A stretch of DNA of 64,000 nt from Alcanivorax sp. DSM 26293 (GTDB lineage Bacteria; Pseudomonadota; Gammaproteobacteria; Pseudomonadales; Alcanivoracaceae): positions 235,965 to 299,964 of the forward strand of contig NZ_FNUM01000006.1 of assembly GCF_900107995.1 (NCBI RefSeq), given 5' to 3'. Below, in pieces: positions 58,400-64,000 of the stretch. Each line of letters begins with the position of its first letter. Within the stretch, counting starts at the first letter, position 1. Made by a program: the position numbers and the translations under genes. The notes beneath the pieces were generated by a model. The model was not told where the DNA came from. It did no database searches and worked only from the letters and a program-made list of their open reading frames with translations.

Positions 58400-58620
58400 G
58401 TAGGAGCGCCGCTGGCGGCGCGATTCCTTCCATGCCAGCCGCTCACCCTCACCCCGTTGGAGCCATGCTCGCCCCCAAGGGGATCTGCGACATGCGAATA
58501 GGGTTGGGGGTGCATCAGGTTGGTAGATTTGGGTAGACCTGTCGAGCGCTGTTCCTGATCGCCCTTCGGTCGATTTCCGCCGCGCAAGCGCGGTTCGCCA
58601 TGCAAGCATAGCTCCTACAA
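58400..58620. repeat. Mosaic of REP-like modules
   Basis: Within 435 bases between the P450 and MBL genes are a GTAGGAGCGCCGCTGGCGGC arm (58400), a GTTGGAGCCATGCTCG arm (58455), the CCTGATCGCCCTTCGGTCG module (58555) and a GCCATGCAAGCATAGCTCCT arm (to 58619). The shared GCGGCTTCGTAGATATCCC module follows, ending GCGTCGCTCGTAGC. It looks like a pile-up of several insertions. Confidence 0.75.
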
Positions 58621-58766
58621 GCGGCTTCGTAGATATCCCAGAGCTTGAGGGAACTTTTGGCCTTGCCTTATCCCACAAGCGTCGCTCGTAGCTTTCCCTT
58701 TCAGACATGAATCCGGTTCCGGTTTGCGGCTATACTGCACGCACATTCTCAGCCCGATAGACAGCC

Positions 58767-59408
58767 ATGAAGTACGCCATCCTGCCGGTGACTCCGTTCC
58801 AGCAAAACTGCTCCTTCCTCAAGTGCGAAACCACCGACAAGGTGGCCATCGTCGATCCCGGCGGGGATCTGGACAAGATTCTGGAAGCCCTGCAACAGGT
58901 GGGCGGCACGCCGGAAAAAATCCTTGTCACACATGCGCATCTGGATCACATCGGTGCCGTGGCAGAGCTGGCAGACAAACTGGATCTGCCCATCGAAGGG
59001 CCGCACCGGGACGACCAGTTCTGGATCGACATGCTGCCCCAGCAAGCGCAGATGATGGGCTTTCAGCCCTCACGGCCGTTCACCCCCAACCGCTGGCTGG
59101 AAGACGGTGACACGGTCACCGTGGGCGAGACGATATTCGAGGTGCGTCACTGCCCCGGCCACACCCCCGGCCATGTGGTGTTCTACCAGCCGGACAGCAA
59201 ACTGGTGGTGGTGGGCGATGTACTGTTCAACGGCTCCATCGGCCGCACGGATTTCCCCAAGGGCGATTTCGACACCCTGATCCAGGCCATCAAGGACAAG
59301 CTGCTCACCCTGGATGATGATGTGTCCTTCATCCCCGGCCACGGCCCCATGTCCACCATCGGCCATGAGCGCGCCAACAATCCTTTCGTTTCCGGCAAGC
59401 ACGGTTGA
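58767..59408 (+). CDS. MBL-fold hydrolase, YcbL-like
   Basis: 213 residues. The metal-binding motif is in ILVTHAHLDHIGAVAEL (HxHxDH). Further ligands are the His in VRHCPGHTPGHVVFY, the Asp in VVVGDVLFNGSIG, and the late PGHGPMSTIGHER. It resembles the type II glyoxalase-like YcbL group of thioester hydrolases. The physiological substrate is unknown. The next gene starts 7 bases later. Confidence 0.92.
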   Translation: MKYAILPVTPFQQNCSFLKCETTDKVAIVDPGGDLDKILEALQQVGGTPEKILVTHAHLDHIGAVAELADKLDLPIEGPHRDDQFWIDMLPQQAQMMGFQPSRPFTPNRWLEDGDTVTVGETIFEVRHCPGHTPGHVVFYQPDSKLVVVGDVLFNGSIGRTDFPKGDFDTLIQAIKDKLLTLDDDVSFIPGHGPMSTIGHERANNPFVSGKHG

Positions 59409-59415
59409 GGCAGTC

Positions 59416-59949
59416 ATGGAATCCAGCGCAATGAAATGGGGTTTGACGGTGGCCGTCATTCTGTTGGCCTGGCTGCTGTCCGTGTTGCTGCGCAGCGCCA
59501 CCCGACGGCTGGGCCGCCGCCGTGATTTCAGCCGGGCCCGCATCTTTCAGACCGCCGTGGTCATCAACACTGCCTGCGTGGTGCTGTCACTGCTTACCAT
59601 CGGGATTCTCTGGGGGCTTAACGGCAGCGGCCTGATGGTGTTCGCCACCTCGCTGATGGCCCTGCTCGGCGTGGCCCTGTTTGCCAGCTGGTCCATGCTC
59701 AGCAACACCACCGCCGCCATCATCCTGTTCTTCAGTGCTCCCTACCGGGTGGGGGATCGCATCCGCCTGCTGGATGGCGACAACACGGTCACCGGCCAGA
59801 TTCGTTACATGGGGCTCATCTTCATCACCGTGCAGGATGAGCTTGGCCACCGTTACACCCTGCCCAACAACCTGCTGCTGCAGAAAACCGTGATTCGTCT
59901 GCGCGGCGACACCCTGCCCCGGGATCACAAACACTGCCGGGCTGACTAG
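59416..59949 (+). CDS. Short MscS-like mechanosensitive channel protein
   Basis: 177 residues from the ATG at 59416 with GAGG upstream. Three hydrophobic segments are seen (about 6-24, 45-68 and 72-92). The last corresponds to the pore helix, followed by FFSAPYRVGDRIRLLDGDNT, the MscS beta-domain start. It then has GQIRYMGLIFITVQDELG and TLPNNLLLQKTVIRLRG. The large C-terminal cage domain is missing, so this is a minimal form; whether it gates is unknown. Confidence 0.8.
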   Translation: MESSAMKWGLTVAVILLAWLLSVLLRSATRRLGRRRDFSRARIFQTAVVINTACVVLSLLTIGILWGLNGSGLMVFATSLMALLGVALFASWSMLSNTTAAIILFFSAPYRVGDRIRLLDGDNTVTGQIRYMGLIFITVQDELGHRYTLPNNLLLQKTVIRLRGDTLPRDHKHCRAD

Positions 59950-60034
59950 GACACCCCTACAGAGTAAAGTGACGGTCTGGAACGCCTTGCCGGATTGGCA
60001 AGGCCGTGCGTAGATCAACGACAAGGACGACACC

Positions 60035-60337
60035 ATGCGACTGCTCTTTCCCCTGATCGTCACCGCCCTGCTGGCCGGATGCCAGAGCGGTACCGAGGCC
60101 GACAATACGCTGCCGGATGCCTGTTACCAGCCGCCGGAAACCGGCATGTGCAGGGCTGCTTTCCAGCGCTACTACTACGATCAGGAAAGCGACAGCTGCA
60201 AGAGCTTTACCTGGGGTGGCTGCAAGGGCAGCGTCCCCTTCGAAACCCAGGATGCCTGCGTGCAGACCTGTAATGCCGGCAACAGCGAACCTGCCAGCCC
60301 GGCGAGAACCTATCGCAGCAAGGGAGACCCGCAATGA
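60035..60337 (+). CDS. Kunitz/BPTI-domain lipoprotein
   Basis: 100 residues. The lipobox LLAGC gives lipidated Cys16. The mature part is one Kunitz domain: Cys30, 39, 55, 63, 75 and 79, with spacings of 8, 15, 7, 11 and 3 residues. Animal BPTI has 8, 15, 7, 12 and 3. The P1 position after Cys39 is Arg in CRAAF, and YYYDQESDSCKSFTWGGC is typical. A trypsin-like protease inhibitor at the cell surface is the natural inference. It overlaps the next gene by ATGA. Confidence 0.88.
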   Translation: MRLLFPLIVTALLAGCQSGTEADNTLPDACYQPPETGMCRAAFQRYYYDQESDSCKSFTWGGCKGSVPFETQDACVQTCNAGNSEPASPARTYRSKGDPQ

Positions 60338-60672
60338 GTCAGACATCGTCTCTGGGCATGGCCCGGGCGGTTTATGTATTGCATCTGGTAGGCCTGATCA
60401 CCGGCGGCCTGACCGCCATTGCCGGGGTCATCATTGCCCACCTCCACGCCGGGGATGCGCCGCCGCCCCTGCGTGAGCACTTCCGCTTCCAGTACCGCAC
60501 CTTCTGGATCGGTCTGCTCTACAGCATCATTGCCGGCATCACCACCCTGGCCTTTATCGGTTGGCTGTTGATGGTGATCATCACCATCTGGTGGATCGTG
60601 CGCTGTGCCCGCGGCCTGAGCACCCTGAATCGCAATGTGGCACCCGCCCGGGTGGATACCTGGGGCTTCTGA
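60334..60672 (+). CDS. DUF4870-like small membrane protein
   Basis: 112 residues with three membrane segments (about 10-33, 55-75 and 77-92). YVLHLVGLITGGLTAIAGVI and HFRFQYRTFWIGLLYSII have the pattern of the DUF4870/YtxG-type small membrane family. It has no catalytic motif. It is translationally coupled to the Kunitz lipoprotein, so the two may act together, but no known link exists. Confidence 0.72.
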   Translation: MSQTSSLGMARAVYVLHLVGLITGGLTAIAGVIIAHLHAGDAPPPLREHFRFQYRTFWIGLLYSIIAGITTLAFIGWLLMVIITIWWIVRCARGLSTLNRNVAPARVDTWGF

Positions 60673-60743
60673 TTTTGCCACTGTCACAAAGCTGTCATTA
60701 TGGCCGGCCAGACTGGCTGGCCCGCGCCTACCTAGGAGAGATC

Positions 60744-61454
60744 ATGCTGTCCCTGCGCCTTATCCCCCTCATTCTCTGCACCCTGATTCTGTCCGCCTGC
60801 GCCCGCAGCCCCGTGGTCCAGCTCTACGACGGTGCCGCCAAACCTGACAGCCAGGTACTGACCGTGCGCGTGCCCAGCGAAATCGAAGTGTTCACCATCA
60901 ACGGCAAGGAAGTGGATGGCGCCAACACCTTTTTCGCCACCGACTTCAAGGAACTGAAGTTCGCCCCCGGCCGCTACGAGATCCTCGCCTACTACAAGGA
61001 ACTGTGGCAGCTGGACGCGGACAACCATGAAATCGTGAAAACCAACCCGGCCAACTTTATCGTCGACGGCAAGGCCGGCGAGAAATGGCAGCTGGATTAC
61101 GACAAACCCGCCAACGTGGAGGAAGCCCGCGCCCTGGAAGACACCTTTACCGGCTGGGCCCTGAACACCGCCACCGGCGAAAAAGTAGCTGCCCAGGAAT
61201 CCAACCTGATCCTCAAGCGCGGTTTCCTGGCACCCATCACCGGCGAAGAGGTGAGCACTGCGGCCTCCGCAAGCGTGGCACCCCAACAAGCGGTCGCCCC
61301 GGCACCTGCCACCAGCGCTCCGGCTCCAGCTCCGGCCACTCAGGCAGCCCCTGCCCCGGCCCCCGCCGGCAGCTACCTGGATACCCTGAAAGCCCAGTGG
61401 AAGCAGGCCACCCCGGAAGAGCGCCGGGAGTTTCTGCAGTGGATAGCTGAATAG
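60744..61454 (+). CDS. DUF2057 (YccT/CsgI-like) lipoprotein
   Basis: 236 residues from the ATG at 60744 with TAGGAGAG upstream. The lipobox LILSAC gives Cys19. The domain has LTVRVPSEIEVFTINGKEVD, FKELKFAPGRYEILAYYKEL and DGKAGEKWQLDYDKPANVEE, features of DUF2057. An Ala/Pro-rich linker follows (about 175-210) and a helical tail, LDTLKAQWKQATPEERREFL. The function is unclear; YccT was linked to curli inhibition in E. coli. Confidence 0.85.
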   Translation: MLSLRLIPLILCTLILSACARSPVVQLYDGAAKPDSQVLTVRVPSEIEVFTINGKEVDGANTFFATDFKELKFAPGRYEILAYYKELWQLDADNHEIVKTNPANFIVDGKAGEKWQLDYDKPANVEEARALEDTFTGWALNTATGEKVAAQESNLILKRGFLAPITGEEVSTAASASVAPQQAVAPAPATSAPAPAPATQAAPAPAPAGSYLDTLKAQWKQATPEERREFLQWIAE

Positions 61455-61457
61455 GAT

Positions 61458-61526
61458 TACGAGTCACGAGAAGCGAGTCGCGAAAGGCCCCTGAAATATG
61501 GGGTTCGCTTCTCGCAACTCGGTACT
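61458..61526. repeat. GAGTCGCGAAA-type inverted repeat
   Basis: ACGAGTCACGAGAAGCGAGT, then CGCGAAAGG, pairs with GGTTCGCTTCTCGCAACTCG. It is related to 31165 and 52805. Confidence 0.75.
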
Positions 61527-61549
61527 GACACACTTCTCCCCGAAGCCGC

Positions 61550-61714
61550 TGTAGGAGCGCCCTTCCAGGGCGCGAACCTTGCGAAGCAAGGAATCGCCCA
61601 GAGGGCGATCAGGACTTGCCGAACCTGACAGGTTTCTCCAGGTAGACCTGACATTCTCTGAAAGCTTTGTCGCCTCGCTGCGCTCGGTTCGCGCCCTGGA
61701 AGGGCGCTCCTACA
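61550..61714. repeat. Compound REP-like repeat
   Basis: Outer arms TGTAGGAGCGCCCTTCCAGG and CCTGGAAGGGCGCTCCTACA. The inside holds GGAATCGCCCAGAGGGCGAT, then CAGGACTTGCC and GACAGGTTTC, modules shared with 20905-20960. It is the last host repeat before the truncated yjbQ. Confidence 0.85.
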
Positions 61715-61751
61715 GCGGCCTTGTAGATGACGTGGCGGCAACGCCCGCCAT

Positions 61752-61913
61752 TCACTCCCCCTGAATCGTCGCTACCACCCGTCTCGCCCCGCCATGGTCC
61801 CGGTGCTCGCACAGGTAAATTCCCTGCCAGGTGCCCAGCGCCAATCGGCCATTGCTGATCGGCAGGCTCAGTGACGGGCCGATCAGCACGCTCTTGATAT
61901 GGGCGGGCATGTC
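61752..61913 (-). pseudogene. yjbQ: yjbQ 3' remnant interrupted by an insertion
   Basis: In the minus frame from 61913 to the TCA (stop) at 61752-61754 lie about 52-53 codons reading [14 protein letters not shown], then [20 protein letters not shown] and ending VVATIQGE. This is the C-terminal third of YjbQ (UPF0047), and its GC and codon use match the host. Homology stops at the DMP codons near 61911, where an AT-richer sequence begins. The 5' two-thirds is missing from the window and would lie beyond the element. Confidence 0.9.
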
Positions 61914-61973
61914 CACTATACGGGTGATATGTCCACATATGGATAGCCCACAAGCCAGATATTGTGGAACTCA

Positions 61974-62064
61974 TAGAGGATTAAGGCTGTCCATCTAATA
62001 ATCATTAATGTGGACATTTGGGGCAGGTAGATGTCCATATCCTCTAAAGACATATAGGACAGCC
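61974..62064. promoter_or_regulatory. Dyad-rich element end / regulatory segment
   Basis: TAGAGGAT (61974) pairs with ATCCTCTA (62039), and GGCTGTCC (61985) pairs with GGACAGCC (62057). Together with the TGTCCA repeats these overlap the region just upstream of the gene at 62088. They could be transposase sites or an operator. Confidence 0.45.
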
Positions 62065-62087
62065 AAAGCACCTAAAGGGAAATCGCG

Positions 62088-62825
62088 ATGTGCAACGCAC
62101 ACAAGCATCCTCCAGGATGTAATTGTGGCTGGGGTGGCGGCCACTCTAGTGGCTATTATTCCTGGATAAGTTCGGCTTCCATTTATTCTGCAACTCGCCA
62201 CCTCCCAACATGGCTCAAAAGTGTATTTCCCAGTACAGAGAGCTATACCAACCCGAATGCCAGATGTCCTGTCTGTGGAGACAACGTATTCTTCTACCAG
62301 TCTCCTCATGGAGGCCGAGTTTACTTTGATGAGCTCGGCCCCCCATGGCCCAAACACCCCTGTACCGATCAAACAACCATTCCTGATCGGCCATTCGCTT
62401 TACCTAAAAATCATACTTACAGCTGGCAAAAACAGGGCTGGACCCCATTTGAAGTGAAGAAAGTCCGCGCCGAAGCGGCTGGATTACCAAGCCTATACTT
62501 CACAGTAATTGAGGGCTCCACCCCCCGAATCCCTATTACTGTGCACGTTATTGAACCTTCTTTTTACGAGCGAATACATGAAGATGAGGCCCTGATATTC
62601 TCACATGTAAAGCCTGAGTCCCCAGATGAAGTATCAATATCATTCTTAGATAATAGCAACGACGAACTCAAAGTCCGGGGCTTTTTCAGCCTGTCTGCAG
62701 CCCGGCAGGAGCATGATCGGCAACATTTTCGGGCCCCAAAGAAGTCAAAAGTCAGGGGGAATAGTAATTCTCTTGGCAAGGCGTTAATCAAAGCCATGGG
62801 AAGATTAGAGGGAAAGAAGAATTAA
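62088..62825 (+). CDS. Cysteine-rich orphan protein with zinc-ribbon-like motif
   Basis: 245 residues, with GGGAAA upstream. The N-terminus MCNAHKHPPGCNCGWGGG holds three Cys and two His. A zinc-ribbon-like segment reads NARCPVCGDNVFFYQSPHGG, then RVYFDELGPPWPKHPCTD (about 57-93), with CxxC and a later HPC. A beta-rich middle follows. The C-terminus is basic and Ser-rich (RAPKKSKVRGNSNSLGKAL). I do not recognise the family. It is the first cargo gene of the element, and its composition is unlike the host. Confidence 0.8.
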   Translation: MCNAHKHPPGCNCGWGGGHSSGYYSWISSASIYSATRHLPTWLKSVFPSTESYTNPNARCPVCGDNVFFYQSPHGGRVYFDELGPPWPKHPCTDQTTIPDRPFALPKNHTYSWQKQGWTPFEVKKVRAEAAGLPSLYFTVIEGSTPRIPITVHVIEPSFYERIHEDEALIFSHVKPESPDEVSISFLDNSNDELKVRGFFSLSAARQEHDRQHFRAPKKSKVRGNSNSLGKALIKAMGRLEGKKN

Positions 62826-62857
62826 ACACCGATCAATTCAGCAACAGGCACCATCTA

Positions 62858-63277
62858 TCACTCACCGCCAAGCGTCAACACAAGCGTCCTCCCTCCTGCA
62901 CTGTCACGGTGCTCGCAAAGATAGATACCCTGCCAAACCCCTAAAGCCAACCGCCCATCGGAGACAGGGATATTCAGACTAACCCCAAGAACACTTGCCT
63001 TAATATGGGCCGGGAGGTCATCTGGACCTTCAAGCGTGTGCTTATAATAGTTCTCCCCCTCAGGAACGGCTCGGCTGAAATAGCTTTCGAAATCATCTCG
63101 AACCGTAGGGTCAGCATTTTCATTGATGGACAGCGATGCTGAGGTATGCTGTATGAATACATTTAGCATGCCAACACGACATTCCGGCAACTCGGGTAGC
63201 GCCTCAAGAATCTCCCTTGTTATAAGATGAAACCCTCTTTTTCTGGCCGGTATCTCGATGCTCTTCTGGTACCACAT
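62858..63277 (-). CDS. yjbQ: YjbQ family protein (UPF0047), element-borne copy
   Basis: 139 residues, full family length. It contains GMLNVFIQHTSASLSINENA and LPAHIKASVLGVSL, then [20 protein letters not shown]. Conserved His and Glu are in HTSASL and CEHRD. YjbQ proteins have weak thiamine-phosphate synthase activity; the true role is unclear. Compared with the 61752 remnant, about 33 of 52 residues agree by hand count, and codon use is AT-richer, so this is a foreign gene, not the host copy. It lies 9 bases downstream of the HTH gene. Confidence 0.92.
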   Translation of the reverse strand: MWYQKSIEIPARKRGFHLITREILEALPELPECRVGMLNVFIQHTSASLSINENADPTVRDDFESYFSRAVPEGENYYKHTLEGPDDLPAHIKASVLGVSLNIPVSDGRLALGVWQGIYLCEHRDSAGGRTLVLTLGGE

Positions 63278-63286
63278 ACTGACAAC

Positions 63287-63649
63287 CTACTTCTTGATTG
63301 GGACGATATTCGAGAATCTCGCGAGCTCTTTCTCTAGCCTGGCAACGCGCTCCACCAACATTAGCTCCCTGTTTAACGCCCTATGGTACATATCTTTGTA
63401 CTCATCTGCCGCTTCCTTGTACCTCCGCAAAATATCTGGCTCTCTTGGTGACTCATCCGCATTAGCCGCATTCTCTATGGCAGAAATAAGAGACAAGAAT
63501 GACTCTCTCGAGCGCTTGATCGATCCTCTACCACGCCCTGCTTCCAGAGCAACGGAGTCTTTGTTGATCGGAGAACCCTTTGGAAGCCGAACCGGCTTTC
63601 CGGCCTTAAGCCTACCCAAAGCATCCCAGTAGTCCTGCATGCCGCTCAT
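63287..63649 (-). CDS. Small HTH / coiled-coil protein
   Basis: 120 residues with AAGGAGG upstream of the ATG. An HTH-like segment spans about residues 25-48 (SPINKDSVALEAGRGRGSIK) and resembles the short DNA-binding part of small accessory proteins that accompany transposon recombinases, such as Tn554 TnpC-type. The second half (71-112; DILRRYKEAADEYKDMYHRA and RVARLEKELARF) should form a coiled-coil. No enzyme motif. Function is inferred only. It is cotranscribed with yjbQ. Confidence 0.65.
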   Translation of the reverse strand: MSGMQDYWDALGRLKAGKPVRLPKGSPINKDSVALEAGRGRGSIKRSRESFLSLISAIENAANADESPREPDILRRYKEAADEYKDMYHRALNRELMLVERVARLEKELARFSNIVPIKK

Positions 63650-63673
63650 TTCATGCCTCCTTGGACCTCATGG

Positions 63674-63741
63674 TGTAGTGGTCTAATGAATCCGGACACC
63701 AACGTAGGGTGGTAAAATCACCACCTTAAGCGAGGTGTCAT
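63674..63741 (+). repeat. Probable left inverted repeat and leader of the IS3-type element
   Basis: TGTAGTGGTCTAATGAATCC, then GGACACC, starts a 68-base AT-richer leader before the transposase OrfA. The TG start and CGGACACC core are usual for IS3-family ends. The right end is outside the window, so the repeat cannot be confirmed. Confidence 0.5.
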
Positions 63742-64000
63742 ATGACCAGAAAACGACGATCCTTTACACCTGAATTCAAGCAGGAAGCCGCCAGCTTGGT
63801 GCTGGACCAAGGCTACACCGTTCCCCAAGCCAGCACATCGCTTGGTGTAGTCGAGAGCGCGCTGCGGCGCTGGGTTAAGCAGCTTGAGGCTGAACGCCAA
63901 GGTGTTACCCCCAAAGGCAAGGCTCTTACCCCGGAACAGCGCCGAATACAGGAGCTTGAGGCTCGGTGTGAGCGCCTGGAACGGGAGAAGAACATTCTAA
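63742..64000 (+). CDS. IS3-family transposase OrfA (partial)
   Basis: 86 codons are visible from the ATG at 63742 (GAGG upstream) to the window edge. It begins TRKRRSFTPEFKQEAASLVL and has the HTH_Tnp_1 helix-turn-helix (GYTVPQASTSLGVVESALRR, then W). A leucine-zipper-like coiled-coil follows (QELEARCERLEREKNIL). OrfA normally leads by frameshift into OrfB with the DDE domain; that part is off the window. Confidence 0.9.
   Translation, partial: MTRKRRSFTPEFKQEAASLVLDQGYTVPQASTSLGVVESALRRWVKQLEAERQGVTPKGKALTPEQRRIQELEARCERLEREKNIL

Larger units (their letters stand above)
61910..64000. mobile_element. Left part of an AT-richer element inserted in yjbQ
   Basis: From the break in yjbQ to the window end the composition is visibly AT-richer. 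The segment starts TGTCCACTATACGGG. It carries TGTCCA(C/T) at 61910, 61930, 61988 and 62032, and an inverted copy at 62010. Cargo: an orphan Cys-rich gene, a complete foreign yjbQ, an HTH/coiled-coil gene and an IS3-type transposase start. The TGT end with repeated sites is reminiscent of Tn7/Tn5053-like transposons, but no transposase of that kind is in view; an integrase-borne island is also possible. Confidence 0.55.

Noticed and set aside
57063..58433. 456-codon open frame on the minus strand opposite the P450
   Set aside because: The composition is His/Val/Gln-rich as expected from an antisense frame, and all P450 motifs lie on the plus strand.
61609..61974. 121-codon minus-strand frame covering the yjbQ remnant
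   Set aside because: It is in a different frame from the clear YjbQ homology and runs into the repeat.

Overview
The window is a GC-rich chromosomal segment of a gammaproteobacterium. Gene content and order (argH / algZ-algR / hemC-hemD-hemX-hemY; lptM-lysA-dapF-DUF484-xerC; ptsP-rppH-HAD; lgt-thyA-folA) resemble Pseudomonas and related marine lineages such as Alcanivorax. No rRNA or tRNA is visible, so the genus is an inference. Nearly all of the window is densely packed host core genome. The last ~2 kb is AT-richer and looks acquired. Layout: 1-714 is the tail of pqiB plus pqiC. 931-5075 (minus) is the tetrapyrrole cluster hemC-hemD-hemX-hemY, preceded by the algZ-algR two-component pair. 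7571-16944 carries argH, lptM, lysA, dapF, DUF484, xerC, a HAD phosphatase and yqcC, with an NhaC antiporter and rlmJ on the opposite strand between lysA and dapF. 17248-18621 is a Fur-box-controlled hemP-hemS pair. 18805-25013 holds small conserved genes, then folA, thyA, lgt and a TSUP permease. 25023-31109 holds an M20 peptidase, ptsP, rppH, a SerB-like HAD enzyme and a degenerate imelysin-like lipoprotein. 32145-39662 is a copper-resistance region: a CopA-type P1B ATPase with a cupredoxin and a DUF411 lipoprotein, a LysE exporter, and a copL-copA-copB operon. Both copper operons start at nearly identical MerR/CueR-type promoters with 19-bp spacers. 39773-43515 has a carbonic anhydrase, moaA, slyD and an AdeT-like binding protein. 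43578-54274 is a B12 uptake and salvage region. A cobalamin riboswitch precedes btuB-btuF-btuC-btuD-cobO-cobQ-methyltransferase on the minus strand. cobT and cobC lie on plus and cobU on minus; cobS is absent. 54274-61454 carries phnA, moeA, moaB, a cytochrome P450, an MBL hydrolase, an MscS-like protein, a Kunitz-domain lipoprotein, a DUF4870-like membrane protein and a DUF2057 lipoprotein. Intergenic space is filled by several families of dispersed inverted repeats: REP-like GTAGGAGC...GCTCCTAC and GTTGGAGC...GCTCCAAC arms, GCGAGTTTCGAAA arms, ACAGAG arms and GTAGGGTGCA arms. They are often nested or mosaic, and one abuts or invades the start of cobQ. At 61752-64000 the host yjbQ gene is cut down to its last ~52 codons. 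An AT-richer element starts there with a TGT end and repeated TGTCCA motifs. It carries a cysteine-rich orphan protein, a complete and divergent second yjbQ in an operon with a small HTH/coiled-coil protein, and the start of an IS3-family element that runs off the window. This is the most unusual part of the window.
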